Shown here: piece by piece, positions 19,644-28,152 of the stretch
How positions within the stretch are numbered: the stretch's first letter is position 1
Layout of the letters: every line of letters begins with the position of its first letter
DNA from: Nannocystaceae bacterium
GTDB lineage: Bacteria; Myxococcota_A; Polyangia; Nannocystales; Nannocystaceae
NCBI GenBank assembly: GCA_019694555.1
Contig: JAIBBS010000029.1
Span: forward strand, 1 to 59,056
DNA: 59,056 nt
Direction: 5' to 3'
The notes under the pieces: generated by a model
Told to the model about the DNA's origin: nothing
What the model saw: only the letters and a program-made list of their open reading frames with translations
Databases searched by the model: none
Position numbers and translations under genes: made by a program

Positions 19644-21109
19644 GGCGCGAATCGTTCGAGGTGCCCGGGGTCCATCTTCGGCGCGAGATAGGTTCCGACC
19701 ACCAACGCGAGCGTGGTCACGACCCCGCCGAGCACGCCGATCTGCAGGCCCCAGGGGTTGAGCGCAGTGTACAGCCCGGGCGCGAGGCGTTGCGAGACGA
19801 ACAGCAGCACGCAGGTGCCCAGGCCGCAGCCCAGGCCCGCGAGGGCGCCAACGCGGTTGGCACGCGGCCAGTACAGCGCCGCGAGCACCAGCGGCAGGAA
19901 CTGGATCGGCACCGCGTACGCCAGCAGCAACAGGTCGACGATCGAGGTGTTGCCCGCGAGCTCGAGCAGCACGAACGTGCACAGCGCCAGCGCGACCACG
20001 GCCATGCGCATCCAACGGGTCTGCCGGGCGTCGTCGGCGCGCCAGCCCAGGCCGACCACGCCGACGTCGCGCACGAGGATCGACGCACCCGCGTGCAGCA
20101 GCGCGTCGCCGGTCGACATCGACGCCGCCAGCACCGCGAAGGTCACGAACGCGACCACGAGCGCGGTGTCGCCGAGCTCGGGCCGCGACACGATCCACAG
20201 CAGCACCGAGTCGTCGGCGGGCCCGCCCAGCACCACCGCGGCGTAGCCCAGCAGCAGCAGCGGCACCAAGAAGAACAGAAACGTCGGGTACAGCACCGCC
20301 GACAGCTGCACCAGCCGCGCGGAGCGGGCGGTGAAGCACTTCATGAAGACCTGCGGCCACATCGAGAAGCCCAGCATCGAGACCAGGATCTCGGCGCTGT
20401 ACTGCGCGAAGCTGGTCGGCCCCGGGCCCGGCAGCGTGAGGCTCTCGGGGTGCTCGGCGATCACGCGATCGAACATCGGGCCCACGCCGCCGAACAACCG
20501 CTGCGGCACCCACAGACCCAGGCACCACACGATCACGAGCATGGCCGCGCCCTGCAGCACGTTGGTCCACGCCACGCCGCGCACGCCCCCGATCACGACG
20601 TAGATCACCACGACCGCGTAGACCACCGCCGCGCCGACCGGCAGCGGCCAGCCGGTGACCGCCTGCATGACCACGCCCGCGCCCTTGAACTGGATCACCA
20701 GGTACGGCGCGAACGCCAGCACCGTGGCCGCGCCCATGATGGCGGTGACGGCCCGGCTGCCGAAGCGTGCGCCGATCAGCTCGGCCTGCGTGACCAGGCC
20801 CAGCCGCGCGCCGAGGCGACGCACCCGTGCGCCGAAGTAGAACACCGGCACGAAGCCGACCGCACCGTAGGCGATGATGTAGAACGCGTCCGAACCCTTG
20901 GCGACCACGCGCTGCGGCGTGCCCAGCAGCGCGTAGGCGCTGAAGATGGTCGCGCCCATCACGAAGTACATCACCAGCGGCCCGAACGCGCGCTCGCCCG
21001 CGACGTAGTCGGACACGTCACCGCGACCGACGCGACCCGCCGCGATGCCGATGACCAGCGTGATCGCGAGGTAGCCGAAGACCACCAGCGCCGGCGCCAT
21101 GCCGCTCAC
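19640..21109 (-). CDS. Sodium:solute symporter (SSS family)
   Basis: 489 residues with about 13 hydrophobic helices and the SSS fold. Family-typical stretches include DVSDYVAGERAFGP near the N-terminus, the helix 6 region QYSAEILVSMLGFSMWPQVF and MSTGDALLHAG. The substrate cannot be read from sequence; a small organic acid or pantothenate-like solute is typical. The start is GTG 21109, overlapping the DUF3311-like gene stop. SSS transporters often occur with a DUF3311 partner, as here. The next gene overlaps by ATGA. Confidence 0.9.
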   Translation of the reverse strand: MSGMAPALVVFGYLAITLVIGIAAGRVGRGDVSDYVAGERAFGPLVMYFVMGATIFSAYALLGTPQRVVAKGSDAFYIIAYGAVGFVPVFYFGARVRRLGARLGLVTQAELIGARFGSRAVTAIMGAATVLAFAPYLVIQFKGAGVVMQAVTGWPLPVGAAVVYAVVVIYVVIGGVRGVAWTNVLQGAAMLVIVWCLGLWVPQRLFGGVGPMFDRVIAEHPESLTLPGPGPTSFAQYSAEILVSMLGFSMWPQVFMKCFTARSARLVQLSAVLYPTFLFFLVPLLLLGYAAVVLGGPADDSVLLWIVSRPELGDTALVVAFVTFAVLAASMSTGDALLHAGASILVRDVGVVGLGWRADDARQTRWMRMAVVALALCTFVLLELAGNTSIVDLLLLAYAVPIQFLPLVLAALYWPRANRVGALAGLGCGLGTCVLLFVSQRLAPGLYTALNPWGLQIGVLGGVVTTLALVVGTYLAPKMDPGHLERFAP

Positions 21110-21360
21110 GGCGGATCGTCCTCGAGCTCGGCGTGGTCGACCGCACGCAGCACGTACAGCCCCGCGAGCGCGAGGCAGTCGATCGCGACCATGCCCAGCA
21201 CGTACACCAGCGACCACGGCAGCCCGAGCACCCGCGGCTCGATGTGATTGCCGAGCCAGGGATAGATCGGCGTGATCAGCATCGCGGTCGAGAGCACGAA
21301 GAACGCCAGGCCCGCGCGCGACAGCGCGGGCCCGCGGGCGCGTCCGTGGGATCGACTCAC
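21106..21360 (-). CDS. DUF3311-like small membrane protein
   Basis: 84 residues with two hydrophobic helices (about 17-37 and 50-72) separated by TPIYPWLGNHIEPRVLGLPW, a pattern typical of the DUF3311/YhdT-type companions of sodium:solute symporters. Starts at GTG 21360 overlapping the hydrolase stop (GTGA) and ends overlapping the symporter start (GTGA), so its translation is coupled on both sides. Confidence 0.78.
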   Translation of the reverse strand: MSRSHGRARGPALSRAGLAFFVLSTAMLITPIYPWLGNHIEPRVLGLPWSLVYVLGMVAIDCLALAGLYVLRAVDHAELEDDPP

Positions 21361-22037
21361 GCCAGCGCCGTGCGCAGGAACGCGAGCGTGCGATCCCACG
21401 CCTGCGCCGCCGCGGGGGCGTCGTAGGCCTCGGGGCGCGCATCGTTGAAGAACGCGTGGCCGGCCGCGTAGTGATGCGCCTGCACCCGCGCGCCCGCGCT
21501 CTGCAGGGTCGCGACCAGACCGTTGGCGGTCGCCGGCGGCACGAACTCGTCGCGCTCGCCGAAGTGCGCCAGCACCGGGCCCGACAGCCGCTCGGGCCGC
21601 AGCTCGACCTTGGGGTGCACGCCGTAGAAGTCCACCACCGCGCAGATCCGATCGGGGTGCTCGCAGCCGCCGAACAGCGCCAGCTGCCCACCCATGCAGA
21701 AGCCCAGCGCCGCGACCTTCTTCGGCGCGACGCGGGCATGCGCGAGCAGGTAGTCGGCGGCGCCCGCCAGCTTCTTCGCGGTCCGAGCGATGTCGAGCGC
21801 CATCAGGCGACGCCCGGCATCGTCGGGGCTGGTGGTCGACTCACCGTCGTACAGATCCGGCGCGAGCGCGACGAAGCCCGCCTGGGCGAAGCGGTCGGCC
21901 ACGCGCTTGATGTGGTCGACCAGGCCCCACCACTCCTGCAACACCAACAGGCCCGGGCCGGTGCCCGCGGCCGGCAGCGAGAGGTAGCCCGCCGCCCTGT
22001 CTCCGTTCGCCCCAAACTCCACCATCGTCGCGGTCAT
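21357..22037 (-). CDS. Dienelactone hydrolase family protein
   Basis: 226 residues, the usual length for the family. Alpha/beta hydrolase features include LLVLQEWWGLVDHIK, the nucleophile elbow GFCMGGQ (Cys), an Asp in FGERDEFVPP and His in AGHAFFND, so the Cys-Asp-His triad looks complete. It probably hydrolyses a lactone or ester substrate in the cytoplasm. First gene of the operon with DUF3311, SSS and FGE genes. AGGAG Shine-Dalgarno 6 nt before the ATG, and TACACT 28 nt upstream. Confidence 0.93.
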   Translation of the reverse strand: MTATMVEFGANGDRAAGYLSLPAAGTGPGLLVLQEWWGLVDHIKRVADRFAQAGFVALAPDLYDGESTTSPDDAGRRLMALDIARTAKKLAGAADYLLAHARVAPKKVAALGFCMGGQLALFGGCEHPDRICAVVDFYGVHPKVELRPERLSGPVLAHFGERDEFVPPATANGLVATLQSAGARVQAHHYAAGHAFFNDARPEAYDAPAAAQAWDRTLAFLRTALA

Positions 22038-22065
22038 CGAGTGCTCCTGATCCGGTGCGGGCGAA

Positions 22066-22071
22066 AGTGTA
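22066..22071 (-). promoter_or_regulatory. TANNNT promoter element with leader, hydrolase operon
   Basis: TACACT preceded by GG on the minus strand, 28 nt before the ATG at 22037. A Shine-Dalgarno lies between, so this head would have a leader of about 20 nt, unlike most heads here. Confidence 0.5.
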
Positions 22072-22133
22072 CCCCAGCGGCCGCCGACGCTGTGCTCGGC
22101 CCCGCGCACCGCGCCGGCGCGGCCGCGAACGCG

Positions 22134-22139
22134 TACTAT
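22134..22139 (+). promoter_or_regulatory. TANNNT promoter element, SDR gene
   Basis: TACTAT ending 12 nt before GTG 22152, divergent with the hydrolase promoter at 22066-22071. Confidence 0.4.
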
Positions 22140-22151
22140 CGTGCGAACCCC

Positions 22152-23000
22152 GTGAAGTACGATCTGGTCGACCGTCGCTGCATCGTGACCGGCGCGAGCT
22201 CGGGCATCGGCAAGGAGGTCGCCCGCAACCTCGCGTACTTCGGTGCGACAGTGGTGCTGGCGTGCCGTGATCGCGACCGCGGCAGCGTGGCGCTGCAGGA
22301 GATCGCGAACGACAGCGGCAACGATCGCGTGACCATGCTGCAGCTCGACGTGTCGAGCCGCGCGTCGCTGCGCGCGTTCGTGAAGAACGTGACCGCCGGG
22401 GGTCCGGTCCACGTGTTGGTCAACAACGCCGCGGTGATGTGTCGCGAGCGTCGCGTCGGCATCGATGGCTTCGAGCAGACGTGGGCCACCAACGTGCTGG
22501 GATACTTCGCGCTGAGCAACCTGCTGTTGCCCGCGATGCGCCGCGCCGCACCCGGACGCATCGTGCACGTCGCGTCGACCTACGCCCGCGGCCTCGACCT
22601 GGGCGACGTGCAGTTCGAGCGCCGCCGGTGGGCCGGCATGGCCGCCTACGCCGCGAGCAAGCAGGCCGATCGCATGCTCGCGTGGCGGCTGGCGGAGATC
22701 GCCGCGCGCGATGCCATCTCGGTGCACGCGTGCCATCCGGGCGCCGTCGGCAGCGGGCTGTTCCGCGAGCAGCCGAATTGGATGACGAGGTTGATGCGGC
22801 TGGGCTCGGGCTGGGCGCTCAAGTCCGCGGCCGAGGGCGCGCTGACGCCCACGTTCGTCGCGGCCGACCCCGAGGTCTCGAGCCAGACCGGCCGCTGGTG
22901 GGTCGATCGTCGCGCACGTCCGTGTCCGTTCGCGGCCGACAAGGCGCAGCTCGAGGCGCTGTGGCGCGTGTGCGCCGAGCAGGCGCAGTGCGACGCGTGA
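22152..23000 (+). CDS. Short-chain dehydrogenase/reductase (retinol dehydrogenase-like)
   Basis: 282 residues. Rossmann NAD(P)-binding motif TGASSGIG near the start, NNAA at about residue 90, catalytic Ser in VASTYA and YAASK (catalytic Tyr-x-x-x-Lys). Order and length match SDRs of the retinol dehydrogenase/WWOX-like group. Substrate unknown. GTG start at 22152 supported by TACTAT 12 nt upstream. Not in an operon: divergent from the hydrolase and followed by a 448-bp gap. Confidence 0.92.
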   Translation: MKYDLVDRRCIVTGASSGIGKEVARNLAYFGATVVLACRDRDRGSVALQEIANDSGNDRVTMLQLDVSSRASLRAFVKNVTAGGPVHVLVNNAAVMCRERRVGIDGFEQTWATNVLGYFALSNLLLPAMRRAAPGRIVHVASTYARGLDLGDVQFERRRWAGMAAYAASKQADRMLAWRLAEIAARDAISVHACHPGAVGSGLFREQPNWMTRLMRLGSGWALKSAAEGALTPTFVAADPEVSSQTGRWWVDRRARPCPFAADKAQLEALWRVCAEQAQCDA

Positions 23001-23448
23001 TCCAGCTCGCCGCGCGTTCCCCACGCGTGCCGCTCGTCACCGACGTTGGCGGCCGATCGTTCGCCTCGCGACACGTGTGACGCGCGACAAGCGTGTCACG
23101 GTGTCACGATGCGAGCGCCGGTGCGGGCCCGCGACCCCGAGGGGTCTCCGCGTGATCGCCCGGGGGGCAAACCCCGCGGATCCGCCTCAATTCGCGGCTG
23201 TCGCGGTGTTTCGACGGATCGGGACGGTTCCGGGGATGGAAATCGTGACCTCCGGCCATGGACGAGCATACGTCGTTCCGTGATCGAACGACGTCACCCG
23301 CTCAGGGGCGTGACCGAGAACATCGTCGTGACGATCCAGCATCGGGAGCCGCCACGTACTTGCCGGGATCGACTGGCACGGCGGCAAGGATCGAACAGAC
23401 TTTGGAGCGCAGGTTCCGGCCCGAGCGGCCATACAAGAGGCAGGTGTC
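23001..23448. other. Intergenic region of 448 bp with a palindrome
   Basis: I see no convincing gene. The right part holds a 9-bp inverted repeat (23270-23294) and an AGGCAGG Shine-Dalgarno for the following gene. Short open frames here lack family features. Confidence 0.5.
23270..23294. repeat. 9-bp inverted repeat, 7-nt loop
   Basis: ACGTCGTTC at 23270-23278 and its exact reverse complement GAACGACGT at 23286-23294. No T run follows, so it is more likely an operator or structured leader of the Roadblock-like gene 155 bp downstream than a terminator. Confidence 0.5.
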
Positions 23449-23820
23449 ATGAGTCTTCGAGCAAACATCGATCATCTCGCAGCGGCCCCGGGCATCGTGG
23501 CCGTGAACGTGGCCGATCCGGCCGGCAACCAAGAGTTCCGCGGCGAGGAGTCGTGGAGCCCCATCCTCGCGGCGGCCATGGGTCTGCTCAAAAAGACCGA
23601 TGAGAGCACGATCCGCCTCGTGATCGGTCAGCACACCGTGGTGCTGCAGGGCGAGGGCGAAGAGACCGTCGCCGTCGTGCTGCCCACGGGCCACGCGATC
23701 GCGAAGTCGCTTCGTCGGATGATCCGTCGCATGTCCCGCAAGGTGCGTGCGCCGATCGTCCGCCCGTCGCTCTCGCAATCGGTGAGCGATCCCACGCGGC
23801 AGCCCAGCTCCTGGGGCTGA
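23449..23820 (+). CDS. Roadblock/LC7-like small protein
   Basis: 123 residues. The N-terminal helix and strand (HLAAAPGIVAVNVADPAGNQ), a central helix (ILAAAMGLLKK) and a second strand region (TIRLVIGQHTVVLQ, then TVAVVLPTGHAIAK) follow the Roadblock/LC7 layout, though divergently. The C-terminal tail is basic and Ser/Pro-rich. Roadblock proteins regulate small Ras-like GTPases or act as scaffolds; none is encoded next to this gene. AGGCAGG lies 6 nt before the ATG. Confidence 0.55.
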   Translation: MSLRANIDHLAAAPGIVAVNVADPAGNQEFRGEESWSPILAAAMGLLKKTDESTIRLVIGQHTVVLQGEGEETVAVVLPTGHAIAKSLRRMIRRMSRKVRAPIVRPSLSQSVSDPTRQPSSWG

Positions 23821-23861
23821 GCGGCGCCAGGGTTCGCACACGGTCCGACCTGCGGTGCCGA

Positions 23862-23889
23862 ACCGCGCGGGCTTCATCGCCCGCGCGGT
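23862..23889. terminator. Hairpin terminator between convergent genes
   Basis: A perfect 11-bp stem, ACCGCGCGGGC (23862-23872) and GCCCGCGCGGT (23879-23889), with a 6-nt loop. It lies between the converging Roadblock-like and tryptophan dioxygenase genes. No T tract, so termination may rely on the hairpin alone or work with Rho. A second, weaker GGGCC/GGCCC pairing follows. Confidence 0.6.
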
Positions 23890-23940
23890 GGGCGGGCCTC
23901 CTCACAGGCCCGGCCCACGGAGCAACCCAGGGTCTGGCGA

Positions 23941-25053
23941 TCACCGACCGCCGGCGAAGTCATAGAAGTGGGTGTCTTGAAGCTTGGGTAGTGCATCGCG
24001 GCGGACGAGCAGCGTTCGAACCGCCCAGAGATCCGCGAAGACCCGGTACCGCAATGCGGTCTGGTCGAGATAGTCGACCCCCGCAGAGCCACCGGTGCCC
24101 GTGCGCCGACCGATCACGCGCTCGACCATGCGAGCGTGGCGTTGGCGGAAGACCAGGAACGCTTGCTCGAGCGCGACGATGCCGTCGACGACCTCGCGCG
24201 GCCACGCGAGCAGCGGCAACTCGCGGTAGCTCTCGATGAACACGATCGCGGCGCGGATGCGGCGCGAGCGCGCGCGCTCGGCCTCGGGCCGATCCGCCGC
24301 CTCGAGGAACGCACGCGCACCGTCGATCTCGCGCTGGTATCGCGCCGCGAGGCGATCGCGATCGCCTTGCGTGGTCGCGACCGCGAGCGACTGGGCCTTG
24401 TTGGACTCGATCTCCGCGGCGTGGGCGCGCAGGTACTGCTCGACGAACTCCGACACGCACGCGCTGTCGCCGGGATCATCCGGTCCCGAGCCGCAGATCG
24501 GCGTGCGGTACAGCCACTGCTCGACCGCGTACAGGATCGACGGTCGGTCGGCCTGCCGCGCCAGCACGCGGCGCAGCGCCGGCGACTCGCCACCGCCCGC
24601 GGCCCGCAGCGCATCGAGGTAGCTGCCCTCGCCGAAGCCCACGCGGACGTCGTCGGGCAGGCCCAGCAGGATCTCGATCTCCCGCAGCTGCGCCGACTGG
24701 AAGCCGCTCGCGGGCGAGAGCTTGTCGCGAAACGCGAGGTAGTCGCGCGTGGTCATGCTCTCCATCAGCGCGAAGTGCTGCGCGGTGTTGTGCATGAGCA
24801 ACACGGTGCGTCGCAGCCCCCGCGCCACCTGTGCCAGCGATTGCTCGGGCACGACCGGCTGCGCGAGGCAGTCGCGCATGACCACGAGCTCGCGCAACAC
24901 GAGCTTGAACCACAGCTCGTCGATCTGGTGGATGGTGATGAACAGGACCTCGTCGTTGCCGAGCGCGCGTTCGTCGGAATCCACGCCCTGCTGCAGCGAC
25001 AGCAGTTGTTCGACCTTGATGTAATCCCAGTACGTCGTCGGCGGGCGAGCCAT
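23941..25053 (-). CDS. kynA: Tryptophan 2,3-dioxygenase
   Basis: 370 residues. A heme enzyme opening the indole ring of L-tryptophan to N-formylkynurenine. Diagnostic motifs: FITIHQIDELWFK (active-site His), SPASGFQSAQLREIE, a heme-ligand His in RHARMVERVIG and TGTGGSAGVDYLDQT. Length is nearer the longer eukaryote-like enzymes than the usual bacterial ones of about 280 residues, with an added mid region (about 150-200). A GTG at 25074, six bases after the upstream stop, could add seven residues. No other kynurenine-pathway gene is in the window. It follows the FlhA/SctV-family gene closely on the same strand. Confidence 0.95.
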   Translation of the reverse strand: MARPPTTYWDYIKVEQLLSLQQGVDSDERALGNDEVLFITIHQIDELWFKLVLRELVVMRDCLAQPVVPEQSLAQVARGLRRTVLLMHNTAQHFALMESMTTRDYLAFRDKLSPASGFQSAQLREIEILLGLPDDVRVGFGEGSYLDALRAAGGGESPALRRVLARQADRPSILYAVEQWLYRTPICGSGPDDPGDSACVSEFVEQYLRAHAAEIESNKAQSLAVATTQGDRDRLAARYQREIDGARAFLEAADRPEAERARSRRIRAAIVFIESYRELPLLAWPREVVDGIVALEQAFLVFRQRHARMVERVIGRRTGTGGSAGVDYLDQTALRYRVFADLWAVRTLLVRRDALPKLQDTHFYDFAGGR

Positions 25054-25080
25054 GAACGACGCCGACGGTGCCACCTCCGG

Positions 25081-26958
25081 TCAGGGCATGGCAAGCCAAT
25101 GCGGCGTGGGCGTGCCTGCAATCCGCGCGCTCTGCAGCTCCGCCACCGACAACACCGTCACGAACGGCGTGAGGCCACGACACAAGTCGGCGATCGCAGC
25201 GCGGGCCGCCGGGGTCGCCACCACGATGGTCGGCCCGCGGGGCGATTCGCCCGAGACCTCGGTCACACCCGCGAGCCAGCGGGCGCGCTCGCTCGCGTCG
25301 AGGCCGAGGCGACCACCGGTGGCCCCGACGGTGAAGCGCGCCAGCAGCTCGGCCTCGGCGTCGGGCTCGAACCGCAGCCACCGCGGCGCCCCCAACCGTT
25401 GCAACGCATCGAGCGCCTGCGGCAGCCACTGTGGCGCCAGCCGCTCGCGCACGTACGCGAGCTCGGCGTCGCGGTGTCCGCCCAGCGACGCGGGCGCGTC
25501 GGCGAGCGCGAGCATGACGTCGACCAGGCGCGGGCAGCCGATGCGTTCGCGGGCGAAGCCCCGCAGCAGCGCCGCCAGCTCGAACACGTCGCGGTGCTGC
25601 AGCACGCGCTCGACCAGCACCGGCTGCTCGGCGCGTAGCTCGTCGAGCTCACGGTCGAGCGCCGGCAGAGCCACGAAGCGCTCGGCGTGATCCATCAGGC
25701 CGCGGAACACCGCGAGCACCGCGGCATCTTGTTGCTCGCCGCCGGCCGGCAACGCCACCCGCAGCAGTCGCAGATCGTCGAGCGACAGCTCGAGCGCGTC
25801 GTCGGGCAGCGTCGGATCGCGGCGCAACAGCAGCTCGGGCAGCGGCAGCCGCAGCGCCGCCTCGCAGCGCGTGCGGACCTCGTCGAGCGCACGCTCGAGC
25901 TCGCGGGTCTCGCTGGCGCCGTCGCCGACGCGCACCAGCAGGCGTCCGCGCGAACGCTCGGCCGCGTGCGGCCGCTCGCGCTCACCGCGGGCCGCGAGCA
26001 CCAACGCGACCGTGACCAGCGCGATCGCGGTCGCCGCGAACGCCAGCGCCGGCATGCCCGGCACCAGTGCCATCGCCAGCAGGAACGCCGACGGCACCAG
26101 CAGCATCGGCGGCTGCAGCCATGGCGTGGCCACGGTGCCGTCCTCGTGCCGATCGACGCGCGAGACCAGGATGCCGGCCGCGAGGCTCACGAGCAGCGCG
26201 GGGATCTGCGCCAACAGGCCGTCGCCGATGGTCAGTCGACCGTAGCGCTCGAGACCCTCGACCAGGCCCATGTCGTGGCGCCAGCGCGCGATCGCGAGGC
26301 CGCCGAGCAGGTTGATGCCGGTCACGACCAGGCCGACCACGGCGTCGCCCTTCACGAAGCGCATCGCACCGTCCATCGCACCGTGGAAGTTCGAGCGCTC
26401 GCCCAGCCGCGCGCGACGGCTCGCGGCCTCGCGCGGCGAGATGACCTTGGCGCGCAGATCGGCGTCGATCGCCGCCTGGTGCCCTGGCAGGCCGTCGAGC
26501 GCGAAGCGAGCGCCGACCTCGGCCACGCGCTCGGCCCCGCGGGCGATCACGACGTACTGCACCGCGGTGATGATCGCGAACATGACCCCGCCGACCACGA
26601 GGTCGTCGCGCACGACCACGGCCGCGAACGCATCGATGACGCGGCCGGCGTCGGCCTGGCTCAGGATCAGCCGCGTGGTCGAGACGTTGAGCGCGAGCCG
26701 GTACAGCGTCAGCAGCAGCAGGAGCGACGGGAACGCCAGGAAGTCGGTCGAACGCCGCACCAGCAGCGCCGCGACCAGCACCAACATCGATGCGGCCAGC
26801 GACAGCGACAGCAGCAGATCGACCAGCACCGTCGGCAGCGGCACCAGCACGCACGCGAGCAGGGCGATGACCAGCAGCGTCGGCGCAAGCCGTGGCAGCG
26901 CCCGCCACAGTCCGCCGACGCCGGCCAGGATCGGCGTCGTGCCGGCCGAGGTCGCCAT
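25081..26958 (-). CDS. FlhA/SctV-family (FHIPEP) export gate protein, orphan
   Basis: 625 residues. About eight transmembrane helices lie within residues 20-310, with the family signature RVAEVGARFALDGLPGHQ then AAIDADL in the cytoplasmic loop. A C-terminal cytoplasmic domain (about 340-625) follows; it is shorter and more divergent than FlhA and should form the nonameric ring that receives export substrates. No other flagellar or type III secretion gene is in the window, so it is an orphan here. TAGCCT 10 nt before the ATG indicates its own promoter. The dioxygenase gene follows after fewer than 30 bp. Confidence 0.88.
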   Translation of the reverse strand: MATSAGTTPILAGVGGLWRALPRLAPTLLVIALLACVLVPLPTVLVDLLLSLSLAASMLVLVAALLVRRSTDFLAFPSLLLLLTLYRLALNVSTTRLILSQADAGRVIDAFAAVVVRDDLVVGGVMFAIITAVQYVVIARGAERVAEVGARFALDGLPGHQAAIDADLRAKVISPREAASRRARLGERSNFHGAMDGAMRFVKGDAVVGLVVTGINLLGGLAIARWRHDMGLVEGLERYGRLTIGDGLLAQIPALLVSLAAGILVSRVDRHEDGTVATPWLQPPMLLVPSAFLLAMALVPGMPALAFAATAIALVTVALVLAARGERERPHAAERSRGRLLVRVGDGASETRELERALDEVRTRCEAALRLPLPELLLRRDPTLPDDALELSLDDLRLLRVALPAGGEQQDAAVLAVFRGLMDHAERFVALPALDRELDELRAEQPVLVERVLQHRDVFELAALLRGFARERIGCPRLVDVMLALADAPASLGGHRDAELAYVRERLAPQWLPQALDALQRLGAPRWLRFEPDAEAELLARFTVGATGGRLGLDASERARWLAGVTEVSGESPRGPTIVVATPAARAAIADLCRGLTPFVTVLSVAELQSARIAGTPTPHWLAMP

Positions 26959-26968
26959 CGTTGCCGTC

Positions 26969-26974
26969 AGGCTA
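26969..26974 (-). promoter_or_regulatory. TANNNT promoter element, FlhA/SctV-family gene
   Basis: TAGCCT preceded by GTT on the minus strand, ending 10 nt before the ATG at 26958. Confidence 0.5.
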
Positions 26975-27076
26975 ACAAGCGCGCCGACCCGGCACCGAAT
27001 TCCCGGCGATCCCGGGCGCCCGCTGGCCACTCGGCCATCCGGTCGGGCCCGCGGTCGCGCCCGGCCCGGTGGGCCC

Positions 27077-28144
27077 TCACTTGTCCGGGAAGTCCTCGAG
27101 CGACTCCTCGGCCTTCTTCTTGCTGCCGAAGTAGATCTTCATGCCCTCGCGCTGGAAAAACTGCCGGATCATGGTCTCGTCGACCTTCGAGGCCCGCTCG
27201 GTGATGGTCGCGAGGTTCTTGACCAGCGGTCCCACGAACTTCGACACGCCGCGCAGCTCGTCGGTCAGCTCGCGCAGGTTCGCGGTCGCGACCGAGGCGT
27301 CGTCGATGATGGTCGCGATCTTCTTGCGCTTGTCCTCGTCGACCACGCCGGCGAGCTTCTCGAGCTCGGCCAGGGCCTTGTCCGCGCGGTCCAGCAGGCC
27401 CGGCAGGCGCGCATCGAGATCGGTGGTGATGGACTCGACGTTGGAGACGATGCGCGTGACCTTGGGTCCGGTCAGCAGCGCGTTGGCGTTGTCGACCAGG
27501 GCGTTGCCGTCCTTGACCAGCTCGGCCACGCCCTGCTCGTTCTGCTCGGTCATGCGCCGGACCGAGGCGGAGGTCGCGGTCAGGTCCTCGACCAGCTTGT
27601 CGATCTGCTCGCGCGTGATGATGGGCGGCTTGCCGCGCTTGCCCGAAGCATCGGCGAGCAGGTCGTTGAGCTGACCGGCCAGCGGCGCGAGCGCGGCGGC
27701 GATGGAATCGTCGCCGCCGAGGATGGGCTCGAGCGCGTTGAGCACCTCGTCGATCTCGAACGGCACCTCGACGTTGGGGATGGTGCCGCCGTCGGCCAAC
27801 ACCGCCCCATCGCGCTCGCCGGGGTGCAGCTGCAGGTACTTCTCGCCCAGCAGGCTCTTGGCGCGCACGATGGCCTTGGCGTCGTCGTGCAGCACGATGT
27901 CGCCATCGACCCGCAGGGTCAGCACCGCGATGTCGTGATCGACCGCGACCTTCTCGATCTTGCCGACCGACACGCCGGCGATCTTGACCGCGTTGTTCTC
28001 GACCAGGCCGGCAGCGTGGGCCAGCCGCAGCTCGTAGCGCTTGCCGCCGCCGCCGCCGATGGCCCCGAGCGATTGCGCGAGCCAGATCAGCAACCCCACG
28101 GTGGCGACGACGAAGATGCCCAGTCCGATGTGCGTGCGATTCAT
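27077..28144 (-). CDS. mlaD: MlaD/MCE-family lipid-transfer protein
   Basis: 355 residues. One N-terminal transmembrane helix (HIGLGIFVVATVGLLIWLAQ), a single MCE domain at about 35-115 (GLVENNAVKIAGVSVGKIEK), and a long helical C-terminal region typical of MCE proteins that form a tube or needle. It binds lipid in the periplasm for an Mla-type ABC transporter. It starts 8 bp after the ATPase gene. The permease genes are not here but at 55668-57178. Confidence 0.9.
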   Translation of the reverse strand: MNRTHIGLGIFVVATVGLLIWLAQSLGAIGGGGGKRYELRLAHAAGLVENNAVKIAGVSVGKIEKVAVDHDIAVLTLRVDGDIVLHDDAKAIVRAKSLLGEKYLQLHPGERDGAVLADGGTIPNVEVPFEIDEVLNALEPILGGDDSIAAALAPLAGQLNDLLADASGKRGKPPIITREQIDKLVEDLTATSASVRRMTEQNEQGVAELVKDGNALVDNANALLTGPKVTRIVSNVESITTDLDARLPGLLDRADKALAELEKLAGVVDEDKRKKIATIIDDASVATANLRELTDELRGVSKFVGPLVKNLATITERASKVDETMIRQFFQREGMKIYFGSKKKAEESLEDFPDK

Positions 28145-28152
28145 GAGCGGAT

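Noticed and set aside
23077..23283. Short plus-strand frame of about 68 codons in the 448-bp gap
   Set aside because: No Shine-Dalgarno, no TANNNT at the start, and Arg/Pro-rich composition without family features.
23330..23420. TGGCACGGCGGCAAGG as a sigma-54 promoter for the Roadblock-like gene
   Set aside because: The -24 part fits, but there is no GC at -12 with correct spacing.
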